Source: Chaetomium olivaceum (lineage: Eukaryota; Ascomycota; Sordariomycetes; Sordariales; Chaetomiaceae). From it: 64,000 nt of DNA. Shown here piece after piece: positions 45,201 through 58,500 of this stretch. Below the pieces are notes generated by a model. That model was not told where the DNA came from, ran no database searches, and saw nothing but the letters and a program-made list of their open reading frames with translations. The position numbers and the translations under genes are program-made. The stretch lies in the NCBI GenBank assembly GCA_039881045.1, contig JAYWVB010000011.1, positions 682,001 through 746,000 of the forward strand, in the 5' to 3' direction. Position 1 is the stretch's first letter; each line of letters begins with the position of its first letter.

Positions 45201-47276
45201 GAGCCTCGTTCTTGACAAGCTGCAGCTGATTGTCAAGTGGGGCGGCGAACCGACGCACTCGGCGCGGTATCAATCCCAGGAGCTGGGCGAGAACATGCGC
45301 GGTGACCTGGGTCTGATGAACCGCGAGGTGCTCGATGAGGTGCACGTCTTCAGCAGCAGCGAGCGCCGCGTCGTAACCAGTGCGCAGATCTGGGCGGCCA
45401 GCTTCCTTAAGAAGAAGGACGTGCCCGAGGATTTTGTGACCGTCCGCAAGGATCTGCTCGACGATTCCAACGCGGCAAAAGACGAGATGGACAAGGTCAA
45501 GAAGAAGCTCAAGGGGCTGCTGCGGAAGGGCAACGAGCGCCCACCTCAGTTTGCGTGGCCCGAGAACATGCCGGAGCCGTCTGAGGTGCAAACAAGAGTT
45601 GTCCAGCTGATGAACTTCCACCGCAAGGTGATGCACCACAACTATGCGAAGCTGTACAGCGGCGCCGTGAACTCGCTTAGTGCTATCAGCAATCCCAGCC
45701 CAGAGAAGGGCCTCAACGAGGGCGGATCGTCGGCCGTGTCGGTGTCGTCTCTGGCTTCGGCTGGGTCGCTGTCGCAGGCTAACTCGGTTAACAGCATACA
45801 GGCGCGGTGGTGCTGCGGCGAGGACGCGGAGCTTTTCAAGGAGCGCTGGGAGAAACTGTTTGCTGAGTTCTGCGACGGTGAGAAAGTTGATCCCAGCAAG
45901 ATATCAGAGCTGTACGATACCATGAAGTTTGACGCCCTGCACAACCGGCAGTTCCTCGAGTGGGTGTTCACGCCGCCCAAAAGCATGCTAGAGGAAGAGT
46001 ACGGCATTTCGTTAAACGGCAAGGAGGGCGGAAAGTCGTCGTCCGGCTCCAAGGACACCGAGGAAAACAAGGGCGAGGAGAAATCTCCGTCGCCGGGCAC
46101 CTTGACCGAGAAGATTGAGAACTCGGGCCACAAGGCCGTCAGGCGCATCTTCCGCCGCCGGTCGTTCCTCAACGGATTGCGCAGCGGTGGGGAGGCAGAG
46201 TTACCTGAAAAGTACTTCCACCTATACCGCGGTAACAGCCAGAGCAAAGCGAAGACGGACGCGCGCTTCGAGCCGCTGCGGGAGTTGTACCAGTTGGCCA
46301 AGGTGCTTTTCGATTTCATCTGTCCGCAGGAATACGGGATTTCCGACAGCGAAAAGGTGAGTGGCAGACAACGGAGCCGGTTGTGGTGGAACCTCTATTG
46401 ACATGTGTTATGTTGTTGCAGCTTGAAATCGGTCTTCTGACCTCGCTCCCGCTGTTGAAAGAGATCGTAGAGGACCTCGAAGACATGCAGGCTTCGGAGG
46501 AGGCCAAGTGCTTCATCTACTTCACCAAGGAGTCGCACATCTACACGCTGCTAAACTGCATCCTCGAGGGCGGGCTCGAGACAAAGATCAAGCGGGCCAC
46601 GATCCCTGAGCTCGACTACCTCTCGCAGATCTCGTTTGAGCTGTACGAGATGCCCGCCAACCCCCCAGTGGACGCTGAAGGCACGCCCGTGTTCAATTAC
46701 AGCATCAAAATCACCATCAGCCCGGGCTGCCACGTCTTCGATCCGCTTGATGTCCAGCTAGATAGTAGGCACTGCATAGGGTGTGCGCCACGCCGGAGCC
46801 TGACAGCCCATGCCGACTGGAAGGTGGTGATCGAGACGCTGAGGGCCAAGTTTCACCAGTGAGTAACCCCTTGTTCCTTGTTCTTTAGGACGAGCAGATA
46901 TTGATGTGTGGTGTGTAGGGTAAAATTGCCCAAAACATTCCTAGCCGTCAACCTATCGGATGCGTTCACGTTCCAGGAGAAACAGCATCAGAACGATAAC
47001 GAGGCGCTCGAGATGAAGCCGATCGCGCACGGAGAGCTCACCGGGCCTCTTGAGCCGGACGAGCCAGCGGAGGCAGTCACAGACTCCGCCACCGGAGAGA
47101 CGGCTTCTGACACGCCTACGCCCGCGGAGCCAACTGCGGAAGCACCTGTCGATGCACCCACCACGGCTGCCACCACGGTTGCCACCGCGGACGTCCCAGT
47201 TCCCGAAACGATCACGCGAGACGCACCAACGGAGGAGGCCGTGGGTGGAGCCGGCGGCGAGAAACCAATGGATTAA
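42209..47276 (+). CDS. VIP1: Diphosphoinositol pentakisphosphate kinase Vip1/Asp1 (PPIP5K)
   Basis: This dual enzyme makes and removes the 1-position pyrophosphate of IP7/IP8, affecting phosphate sensing, polarity and the cytoskeleton. Exons: 42209-43357, 43410-43431 (22 bases), 43479-46356, 46422-46858 and 46919-47276. The N-terminal ~340 residues are disordered and Ser/Pro/Gln-rich. The ATP-grasp kinase follows (~341-680), from GVIGVCALDVKARSKPSRN through FVEKPTSGEDHNIIIYFPS and FDFLRAGGKSYVIDVNGWSF. The histidine-phosphatase-like domain starts near residue 814 with VVSVIRHADRTPKQKYKF and ends with SRHCIGCAPRRSLTAHADW. A Thr/Ala-rich tail closes the protein. The frame changes once, near 43034 (CC in CGGCCAAG): NLETRP continues as KKPQQGQQQQTGTSPTPRS. 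With one missing base the exons sum to 1615 codons (1614 residues). I chose the ATG at 42209, in a CAACATGGAT context. Confidence 0.92.
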
Positions 47277-50200
47277 TTTCAGGTTATTCGAGGAAGGACC
47301 ACGGACCGATTCCTGACGCTGACCGGTGTGGTTCCTACCGGTCCTATCACTGGAGTCCGGGATCGCGGAAAATATCAGCCCAGAACGGCAAGGGCTATGA
47401 TCGTGAAAGTTGGCAGGCCCGGCGGGTTCCCATTTCCGTCGCTCGGTCACCTTGGCATGGCGAAACCGGCCGCCGGCTGTTCATGACCTGTTCGGTGGGG
47501 TGTTGTGCTCAGACCGAGCGTTGTGATGCTGTACATGGCCTCCTGTTCACCGCCAAATCCCCCCCCTCCGCGACAAGGCTATGTTACGTATTGGTGGGCA
47601 TTTCGTGACGCTGGATGACCAGGGTTTCCTAGTGGTGAGGCCAGAGCGCCGATGAGATCGTCCATGGTACGTGAAGAACGGAAAGAATAAGGAGGGGGGG
47701 TGGAGTTTATGATGGGGGCCCGGTTATAGGACGGGATCTCGGGATGGTTGCATGGCATAGAAGGCACTAGAGTGATAAACAAGCTTATTATGTGTGATAG
47801 ACCGGATGTGCGGGAGCAATCAGCTGAGATCAGATGAAGTGAGAAGAAAAATGTGATGGGTCGCAGCTGGGCGATCTCTGGTTCCGGTTCTGTGAAAACC
47901 GTTGCAAGATTGCGGGACGGCCCTGCGGCGCCGGGACGGGATTGGTGGGCTTCCATCCACCCATCGCTATGTGGTGTGTACCAATGTGCAGACGGCGGCC
48001 TTCCCCATGCCCTTCGATACTCGGTCGATACATCTGGGGAGCGGGGACCGAGATGGATGCGCGCAGGGTCATGACAGGTGAGAGTGGGTTTGCCTGCCTC
48101 CTGCCTTCCCTGCAGTGGTATCCCGCGGTCCGGCGCGAAGAGCCAGGCGAGGAAGCGAAGGAAGCGAAGCAAACTGGGGAACGAAGGGCAGATCCGAGTC
48201 CGTGGACGTGATGATGGGTGGCTGCGGCTCGCTTGTGCACTTCGGCTAGCTCGTCACATCCCCTGCCTTGTCCCGCCTTGCCCCGCGACATCGAAGCCAA
48301 GGCGGCGCGGCCACCCTCCCTTCTCGTGTTATCGCTGGACTGGAGGGGGGGCCATCCAGCTCGCGCGACAAGAGGCACTCGACTCGCGATTCTTTTCGTC
48401 CGGTCCGACGACATGACATCACGCGCGATGGGGATGGACGCGGAGTGTTTCAACCTTAACAAAGTGCCGAAGGCTTCCCTGGAGAGTATTACGCCGGTGC
48501 CGGTGGGTTGTCGGTCCGGAACGACTGCCGTCGGGCTTGTCGATGGGGCTTCCGAAACCCGCCGCCAACCTTATATGTGCATGGGTGTGCAGAAGCCTGT
48601 CCCTATTGTATCCCGAACTGGTTCGGACAGGCGGATGAAAGGAGGTGTGGGACGAGATGGTGTGACGAACGGGGCCAAGGGGCCCTTGACATGATCTCCT
48701 CCAGGGCTGTTACAGTCCAAGCGCATGTCCAGGGCTGTCCTGTATGTATGGATAATACATACACGACAACGGCCCTGGATCTGAACGACCGCAAGGTTCA
48801 TTGCAGGGTCCTCAATCGATGAGCGCGGTGGCTTGAAAATTTGGAATTCAGGAGTCTTTGATCTGCGGAAGAGCGCGGGTGCCGTCGGGTCACGTAGATC
48901 TTGGGCGCGGTGTATGCGTAACATCCTGCCGGCATACACAGTAAGTATCTCAGCACTTCGGCGAGATATGGTAGTCTAACCACTCGGAAACCATGCCGCC
49001 CTAGGTCCAGGCAACTTGATACCGTGGAATGTCAAAGTCATGATGACCGGGAACCAGGCTCGAGACAAACCCCGTCGGTCGCGGCGAATTTTCAGTCCAC
49101 AGAACACCGCAGGCCGAAAAACGTATGTCGATATCCCCGAGTCTTGGTGTCTCGCAATCGTGTGTGGTCACCCGACTCAACACTAACTTGTGAGTCTCGC
49201 TTGAGCAAATGGCGGTGGAGGGTTTGACTCTCACGGAGAGGAGCGAGCGGCAATGTGGATGCTTGTTGCGTGCCCACCGATCTGAAACCAACACCCGGAG
49301 ATTGAAGCTTTGACCTCTCGGTGCGTTGATGACGAAGGCTCGCCAGGGCGAGGATACAACACGTCGGTGAGAAAGTTAACGGATGCCTGCTTGGTGTGGG
49401 TTGAAGGACGCTGCTGGCTATGTGGTCTGTTCGCCGGCTACACCGTGGTACCATGCTCGGCAGTTCAAACGAGGGCTGGACTAAACGTCGTCTATGCGTC
49501 TAATCAGTTTGGTTGCGCCGTTCATCGGAGTCATGATTGTTGATGCCGAGTGTTCTTCGATGTCGTTGGCACCGGCGCATAGACCAGCTTCCCGCATAAG
49601 GTCGCCCGAGGTGGTCGCATGCATTGGAAGTCAGCAGGGAGACGGGAATGTCCCCAATTGGCCAGAGAATGGCCGCATTTTGGGCTGCAGACGGGAGGAT
49701 GATCGACTGCGTGTGCGTCGAAACAGATGAGGCTGTCGCTATTCTTGCTCCCGTGGCGGAAATCACCGACCTCCGAATATCGACTGTGCTCGATGTGCAC
49801 CATAACAAGTTCAGATTCACCGCCCCCCATTACTCAGCTCGATGCCGGGTGAATCAGTGAGACGACTGGTGCTGTCGCAACGGAAGAAGCACTGCGACTC
49901 CAACCCTATCAAGATCAGACGAACGCGCGGCGATCCGCGGCGCACTAGAAGGCTCATGGAAGCTGAAACCCTTGCGCGGGGCCACCGTTGGGCATGAACC
50001 AGACCCGCCGTCAGAGTCTTGGGATCCGCTGCACTGTGGGTGATGCAGGATGGAGAAGCTCCCCAGAAAGTTCTTTGCCGGGGTGTCAAGGCTTGGCCCT
50101 GTCCAGCAATTCTGAAAATACGGGGGCCAGGGGCCGTCAACGAATCTCACCATCGAGTTTCCAGGAGTCTCTCCACCGAAGCTGGTCGAACTGAGACAGC

Positions 50201-53089
50201 GGTATAAACCAGAATTGCCCGATTCGGACACAGTTTGACCAAGACAGAAATTCGGGGGCCAGCAGCCAAGCCAAGCAGGTTGTCTAATTCGGTGCTGGGG
50301 CGTCCGAACAGGAAACCGAACAAGGAGTGGCGCGCGGAAGGGGATGGCGGGTGCCTTTTGGAAACCGTCAAGGGAGTTATTCTCAGGGGTGAGCTCCGGA
50401 AATCCCGTCAAACCCGTTGAAGGTCCCAGGTCGTGCTGCGGCACAGCGACTGGGCAGCGTGGGATGAGGGGTTGGAGGGGCAGCAAAGCGCGGGGGTCGG
50501 GGGTCAGGGTCGGTGTCGGGGTCGGACGGATGATTGCCTGGAATGTCTGATGATGATTTGATGAGGGAGAAGATAAATTCGGATCATGGCAGGAGCACGC
50601 GAGCGGGGGAGGAACCTGAAGCCCTCAATGCCAAACGTAGCAAATTTTGTTGATGCCCAGGGAAGGAAGCTGCAGTGCAAAACACACCCTCCGCTGCCTA
50701 CACTGGCTCCACTGCCCCCACTTTCTCTGCCAGGCACAGGCAGTGACAGGGCCTCTGCCCACCTGGTTCTTTGGCATGCACTGGCATGACATTGACATTC
50801 CCAAGCTCACCCAACCAAACCCATCAATTTTCCCTGCCCGGAGTTGTCCGTTGACCTTGTCTTCCTCGACAACGTCAGACACCTCGGTGGGGCAACGTCG
50901 TCCTGCTCATGTCAAACCGTCAAACCAGTGAACCACACCGACGACGCGCTCGGACTCGAGGGATCTGCGACCAGCAACCGACCAGTACGAAGTACACTGG
51001 CACGACTGGACAGTAGTAGGTAACTACTCCCACTCCCACACCCACTCACTCCCCTGATGCTGTATCGCGACCGGCCCGTGGATTCGCCTGCCGGCACTCT
51101 CCCCGCAACGTCCGCGACGCCTTTATCCGCCTTGCTCTTCTACCAATCCGGGCAATCGCTGGTGTTTCTCGGCTGAAGCGTTGTCCTCCCGGGTACATGC
51201 AAGGTACCCGCCACTGGCGTTTGACACTCAATGTGCGTGACCCTGTGCGACTCAGGCATCAGAATGGAAGGCGGACGCGCCGCGCGCTACTGACTGGACC
51301 ATTCGTCATCCATCCTTCTCCAGTGGCTTCCCCCCCCGCTGTGTTTGGTCTTGTTGGTCGTGTCTGGCTACGTCGGCGCCTAGGGCTAGCTTGGGAAAAG
51401 AAAGCGAGCCCATGGGTCCCTCGTGGACTGTGTGTACCTAGGGCGTCTCGGGGCGCACTCATCTGGTCTTCCAGCCAATGGCGACCCGTCATCATGCCTC
51501 GTTCATGCCTCAACCAGGAGGGCCACGAAAAAAAAGTCAGGTCGCAACCCTTGTAGCATGGCGAGCCAGTCACCCCATCTGTCGCCAGAGTTTTCGTCTG
51601 TTTGGATTCGAGACGTTCCCCGTAATTGGCGTGCCGTGGCGAGGAAACGATGTCAACCAAGGTTGACGGCTAAACCATCTCTTATATCTCTCACTTATAC
51701 CCCAACAGGCCACAAAGGGAGAAGAAGGGGTTGCGACGAAGCTGCAAGGGAGCCGTATCAGGAAACGGGCGGCTCAGTTACAGGGTAATCCCGGCCAGCG
51801 GTGTCGTCCCATATTTCCCGGCCTTTGGGCGTGCTGCGTCCATGGTGGGTGGGTTGAAAGTCCAAGACTCGAGTGTTTGAAAGTCAGCTGCCTGCTCCAC
51901 TGTGGTTGCCAGTCTATCAGGACAGGGATTCCGTCCCAGAACGAAGGTTGGCAAGGTTGGGAATGGATACAAACCTCCCGCTTTCAACGTCGTTTTTTTT
52001 GCGCTTCTGCAGCAAGACAGTACCGGGGAGTCTGGGTACTGTACACAGTACATGGCCGATTCCTTGATTGCTTTTGCACTTGCCCTTGCCAGCAGCACCT
52101 AGGTAAAGCACAACTTGCACTCGCAGGGGCCTTGCTCCCTCCCCCCCGGGTCCTTCTTTGCAACTTTGCCTCTGGACGACCCACTTACAACATCCGAACG
52201 CTCGACCCCGAACTGGGCACGCCTGAGCCCACCAGGGGAGGGGTAAGCCGCAAGGGAAGTCGGAGGAAGCCGACAGATCCCAACGCTCACCGGCTCTCAT
52301 CAACCCATGCCGATTCCGGATCCTCTTAGTCGGCAGCCGGAAGTGCTTGTGACGCATCTTTGGCCCGCCCCAAGCTCGTTTCTGGTCACGGTCGGAGACC
52401 AGGCCATCAGAGTGTGTCCAGCTCTAGCCGGTCGATCCACAACCCGTCAACCCGTTACCCGTGCTTGGGGAGCCTCCACTTGGCTCTCTGCGCTACGGCA
52501 ACTCAAAAGGGCGCCTCATCGCTCCCCGTTTACGTCCTGCAGCTCACCTACTGCAGCTCTCCTACAATCAGACTCCCGCTGCGGACCCACGTTAGACAAA
52601 CGGCCATCGGCGAACACTCGATTTGTTCAACCGTCACCCACCATCTCCCTCTTCCGACATCTTCCTTCCTCAACCTCGGCTCTCCATAACTGCCCTCGGC
52701 TCGCACTCATCGTGGTTTTTGGCTCTGGCAGCGACCGCACACCAGCAACACCATCTACGACCTCACCGCGGACTAAGATAAGCAAAGTTCGTCGACCTGA
52801 ATAACAGCAACCCGCGCACACGGCCTATCCCAGGTTCATTCCTCTCACCATTTCGAGGTCTGACCGAAATCTGACCCTAGCGTCATCTCGTCGTGAGCTT
52901 GCCGTCATTTTCTCGTCTTTGGCCCAGCACTAACACGATCAGAAGCTAGAGGGGCCCTTTCCTCTTTGAGGCACACCCGCAGCATACATAACACCAATCT
53001 AGCCCCGGCCTTGGCTCGGCCCACAGTCCGGTCCCCCTTCAGGCCATTTTTCCCACCACTCGACGAAAGCCAGACGAACATTTTCCAAG
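47277..53089. other. 5.8 kb without a recognisable gene
   Basis: GC-rich sequence with scattered open frames up to about 210 codons on both strands, none with domain features. The last 2 kb before 53090 is pyrimidine-rich and likely holds the promoter and long 5' leader of the small Cys-rich gene. A non-coding RNA is possible but I cannot show one. Confidence 0.4.
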
Positions 53090-53260
53090 ATGGCACTCGC
53101 AAGCCACAGCCACTGCGCGCACTCGTTTGTCATGATCAAGTCTGACAACACCCTGATCGAGTGGACGTGCCACGTCTGCCACTGCGGCCCGTTCTGGTTC
53201 ATCTGGGAGTGCCGGTACTGTCGGCTCCACACGTGCCGGAGTTGTATGGACAGTGCCTGA
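53090..53260 (+). CDS. 56-residue Cys-rich fungal protein (zinc-ribbon-like)
   Basis: ATG in a good context (CCAAGATGG) opens 57 codons to TGA. The protein starts MALASHSHCAHSFVMIKSD and then has CHVCHCG...CRYCRLHTCRSC. This gives paired CxxC motifs with aromatic residues between them (PFWFIWE), the pattern of a small zinc ribbon. All eight or so Cys/His-rich positions are compact and evenly spaced, which is unlikely by chance in a frame with a proper start. I believe similar short proteins occur across Sordariomycetes, with no known role. The gene stands alone: about 5.8 kb upstream and 6.8 kb downstream lack other recognisable genes, so it may have a large regulatory region, as some stress- or development-related fungal genes do. 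Confidence 0.65.
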   Translation: MALASHSHCAHSFVMIKSDNTLIEWTCHVCHCGPFWFIWECRYCRLHTCRSCMDSA

Positions 53261-55465
53261 GGCCCGGCACGCCGTGTGTGCGTGTGCCTGGGCGGGAACG
53301 CTAGTACCTGGCTGGCTGAATCGAGGTAATGGGAAGGGGAGAAAAGAAGGTGCGGTCGTCGGGCGCTGTGGTTGGCCTGGCGCCCGTCAGAGTGCAGGTG
53401 AGTTGCATCGAGATCACCACCGCTCCGACAGTGTGGTACCCTTGCTCCAAGAGCCCTAGCATGCTTGGCCGCCCAGTGGCGTGCCTGGCGCGCCCTGGCA
53501 AAGCTCATGTGAGCCAGCCACGAAAGGGCAGAAAGCAAAAGCTCTGCAAATCGTGCTCACAATCAGCGAATGGCTTCCCGCCCACTTCCCGGTCGTTTGC
53601 ACGTTCACAGCCCCGGAGGAACGTTTGGGTGCTGACAAGCAACAGAGACCCGCAGTCAACAACGGCTTGACCAAACGGTCGGGCCCGTCAAAATATCGCA
53701 CGAGTCGTCTCTGCATGTCTCTCGGACGGCCGACCACCACGACATGGGAATTGGGACCCCAAAACCCGGATTCGAGCCCCCCTGCAAAGCCTTGTCTCAG
53801 AAATTCTTCGATCCAATGCTACGGCCATCGCTTGTCATCAAAAAGGAAAGACAAAAGAACACCCGACGACGCGCTGCATCCCCAACGTGGTGTTACAGCA
53901 GGAGAGACCCCGTCCCTTGTGTCCACAATGACGGGTTCGCCAAATTTCGCTTCGATACCCGCTGCCAAACCGATCCTGCGGCCCTCCCGCCTGGTACAGC
54001 ATTCGCCCAGATGCTCGGTACTTTTTTTCCCCATCCATCCCTGCGCTCCGACATTACACAACGTTACGCTACCGGGGTTTGCGACCGACGGCAGGACCAC
54101 GCTCGCTTACACAGTACAACCGCACCATTTCCTTTTGTGTTTTGGCTTGTCACGGACGAGGAGTTTTCTGATAGACGGGTTCGGGTTCATACGGCGTTTG
54201 ATTCTCTTCCCCGATGTCCATTTGTTTGTGTGTTTTCCTTTTTTGATACACTTTTTGCTTGGGTTCGGCGTGCGTCTTGGCTGGGATAGACTGGAAGGGG
54301 GGAAGGGTTCATCACTCGTGGAAACCACCGGTTGGTATGGATTCGAACGGGGACTTGGGTTACAAGGGGGAAGGAAAATTGCGCGGGGAAGCGGCAAGGG
54401 CAAAAAAGGTGGTCGGTTACAGGCATCATGAAGAAAACAAAACGGTGTTAACGCGGGAAAAGAGGACGGGAAAGAATGGAAGTTTGTTTGTGCTGGCTCA
54501 CCTCTCACATCTATTTTTCCCCCTTTTCTATGTTTGCTTTTGGGTTTCGGGTATTGCTTTTCCACATTCAGTCACGGATTGCCACAACCTCTATCTAGGG
54601 TACTTACAGACAGAACCACTCGCCAATCTCCAAATACCAAAACCTTGGCGAGACAGAGGAGAGACAGACCTCGGAGAGAGACAGATATGCTTGCTCGCTA
54701 CCAACTTGTGCCACCCCAAGTTTCCATCAGACATAATGGCATGGCACACAGTGCCGTGCCCAACATCCGGCTCACTCAATCTGCCTGGCGTCGGCATAAT
54801 GCCAGCCAGCCAAACCTCCCAACCCCTAACACTCAACCCAACACTCGGATGGCCGCAGCCAGAAGATCTTGATTACTTCTTTCAGCCATGTGCAGTCGAG
54901 TACCCCGCTGGCAATTGCTGCCAGCCCGGCACACCGAGATTCAATCTACGATTCTGTGTGGATAGGACGGGTAGGCATACGTCACCACAAAAAAAAAACG
55001 GACGGAAAGTAAGGCTGCCGGGGTGCCATGGCATCCTTCAACGGTTTTCTCTTTCGTGTGCTTCCCTATCTCACCGGCCCCACACGCCCGCGGCGAGGCG
55101 AGAACACTAAACTTACGTATGTCCGCTAGTGTAATATTTCCATACACGAGGTAATCTCGAGATCTCTTAATCTAAACCATAAACCTCAGACAGACAGGCA
55201 AGACAGACATGGGACAGAAAAGACACCCCTAGGGCTAGTTCGGTGCTCGGTCCTTGCGCCAGACCGACGGCCGGTGCCGAGGCCCCCGTGCAACGGTCCC
55301 GAACAACACCATGCCCATCCCCAGGCGGTTAACCTAACCCACTGCTCGACAGAGAATCGAAATTTGGAAGCTTCGGAATCAGGGCGGAGGGTGGGTATGT
55401 CTCGGTGGTACCGGACAACTGGCCTGCTGAGCTTTTTACCCTTCATTTTTCTTTTTTCTTTCCTG

Positions 55466-55502
55466 GTGTATGTGTGTGTGTGTGTGCGTGCATGCGCGTG
55501 TG
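55466..55502 (+). repeat. (GT)n microsatellite
   Basis: A GT-rich run with a few C interruptions in the long gene-poor region. Confidence 0.8.
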
Positions 55503-58500
55503 GTTTTGTGTGCCGTCGCACAAACACGATCCGATTCGGACGGGATTCGCTCCGTTGGACTGGGGGTGGTGCGGGCTGTCTGCCGGTTGGGCCGAGATGG
55601 GTTGGGGCGGCTGGCGCCCGTTTTTCTGACTGCCCGATTCAGACGCCTGCACGAATCGGCGGGTGGTGATTGGTGGGCTTGTAAGCGTGGGTTTGATGTC
55701 TCCTGTTTGGGGTGTGTTGATTTGGATGTGTTGACTGTCTCCCGCGTGCGCACGAAAGAGAGGGAGAAAAAAAGTAATTTCGTCACTTTTGCATAAGATG
55801 TTAGGGCAAGATCCGACAGCGGATAAGGAATGCTACTTCGGGTACATCCAATTTACTTATGCTGTCACCGCCAGTGATTGCCGGCCAGCCAGCGTCAACA
55901 GCCCAGTTGTTTGCGCGCCTCAAGCTGAAGGGTATGTACTTGTTGTACAGTACGGCCGTATTAATTGTGGCATTGCCGTGCGACGTATCGGTTTTTGTTG
56001 GCACCGTTCAGCCTCCTTCCGGAGGTTTGTCTGCAGTGAGGCCGTGGTATCTTGACGACTTTTTGGCGGTGAAGGCTGGTCTGGTGCCAGACAAACAAAC
56101 AGAAAGAGTGTTGACCTCGGGTTACGGCCCTGCGCTTCGGCACACCCTTCTCGAATCTGCTGCGCCGCTGTCCTGATCGATCTCCCGTCACGCTAGTCCC
56201 TGGCATTGCTAGTGCCGACTGTATCTGAAACAGGCATGCGCGAAGCATCTCCTGTCACGATGCACGCATGTGGCGTCGCGTCCCACCCGCTAGATCAGAC
56301 TCTTGTCAGGATCACATATGCGCTAGCCCCGATCCGCCCGGGCCTGCATCTTGGCGAATCGAGCCTCACGGGGCCGACGCCCTCCGGGTCTGCCGAGGGT
56401 TTAGCGCGGGGGGTCCCGGAGGAGCCGGCGGTCCCTGACCGGGACGGAGAGATCCGGAAGCGCACGGCCACTTGCTAAATGAAAGCATATGGACCTGCAC
56501 AAGAAACACGTGCCTCCGTGGTGTTGACATTGCCTGGTGCGGGTCTCCAATTTCAGTGAGCCGCGCGTAACAACAACGCTAAGGCGCAACAATACCAACA
56601 ATTGACGCAAATTCTGTGATGGTTTATTTGACACGGCACCATCCCCGGCTAGTCGGGCGCGCCAAGACGGGCTCAACCTCCGCGCCGGCCGTTGCAGGCT
56701 TGCAGCGCAACGCCGAGCTGCCTAAGAAATTAGGGTATCGTGATATGCATGAGACGCGTTCCTCGACAGCTGAGACCGCGAAAAGCGCGACGGCAGACTC
56801 TGTGATATCGATATCACCGATTACAGCGGGCCGCAATGAAATCAGCCTGAAATTCACCGTCTCTGTGAAGTCGCCAATATCGGGCCACCGGCCCATTCAA
56901 CGGCATGTTCCGCGTAAGTAGTCGTCGACGATTTCATCTGAGAGGAGGGAAAAAAAGACTGCCTCTGAACGGCCGATATGTGACTCACAGAAGTCGCCGC
57001 GCGTTGCATTAAGCCGCTCGCTAGTGCTGTCCTTGATAGCCTTCCAACGCCCAAACGAGACACACCATTGCCTTGTCGAGGGCTGATATCGCCGAAGTTT
57101 GGACCGGCTTCGTTTCCGCGAAACATGGCTAATTTGACGGCCCCACGGCAGCCATCACGAGCTCATGATAGCGTTGAGACAAACGCGAAGGGTGATTTTT
57201 GGCCAACCTCGTACGAAAACTTCGCAGGCATCGCCCTCTGATCCCACCACAATGCCGTGAAGTCATACGGTGGCAAATTTGCCAAGAGCCGTGTCGGCCA
57301 GAGTTCCTCGAAAAACCGGAAAAGGTTCGGGTGATGAAATTCAGTCCGTCCTAGGTTTGTCATGCCATTCGGATCGTTTCAATCGCCCAGGTTTGGGCCT
57401 CGAGGTATTTCGGACCGATAGATGTGACCTGGGGTGAATGCGATGTCATTGCTGAGGATGACCGAATCAACACCGCCGCTAACCCAGCTTGTGACGGTTG
57501 CTGCGCGTGAATCTGCAGGCAATCAAAATAGCCCGTATAATGGAAAGGGTGAGAGACAGAGTCCCATCGACAAAGTCCAAGGGAAATGGGCGACTCGAGG
57601 TTGTTGCCTATTCCCACGCCAACTAAACTGAAACGTTAGAGGGATTGTCATCACATTGCACCGGCAAGCGGGCCGTGCTGTCAGGCGTGTGATGAATCGT
57701 TAGTTGTCGACCTTGATGAGTACGGTAGGTGGTTGATGGTTGAAGAAAAGATGTCGGAAATTGCAAGGAATTTGGCAGCTCTAGTGGGCTGGTGAGCAAG
57801 TTGCGGGGCAGTTGCGGTGTCGATTTGGAGCTTGGACTCCCCCAGACCCTCAAATCTCAGAAGGTTGCAGGCCCCACTGGGCTGCAACTTTCAAATCTTT
57901 GATGGCACGTGCACGCGTCTTGGTCCTTCAGAACGCTCCACCTTAGTTTGACAGCGCAGCACTTTCACCACTTCAGGCCAGCTTCCTTCCCTCATCGCAG
58001 CTCCAACATCACGGGCCAAGGTATTCGACATCATTGCTGCAACCGCGCGCAAAATATTCCCTTTCCATTTTCATCCTAAACATCAATGCTGCGCTTGCAC
58101 CCGGCAATATACCGCCGCCGATCAACCCCGTTGTTACCTAAGGGCCAGATCGGCCAAGTTTGCAAGATGGCAAGGTCCTCAAGTGACCACCTCACAATGG
58201 AAGGATGCGGTGATCTTTGCGAGTAGCGTTCGAGACGGCATCGGCACTTTGCCGCGTTGGTTCTACTCAGCGATTCTTCTGTCGCACCGATGACGAGGAC
58301 CAACTGCTTCCCGATGCAGTGTCAGTCATTTGTTGTCTCTGCAGGGTCTCAGACATCGATCCGGATGGTTGTCCAACATGCAACACGAAATCGCTGGCAT
58401 ATTCCAGGTGGACGGTGTGCTCTGCGGTGGAGATATCTCTGCATCTCACTGCAGGGCGAAACCTTGATGGCTCGTTACATCAGTCTCGCAGGGACGCGCA

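Noticed and set aside
53481..55110. Overlapping 316- and 283-codon plus-strand frames
   Set aside because: They overlap in different frames, have no recognisable features, and one crosses the other's middle. Treated as chance.
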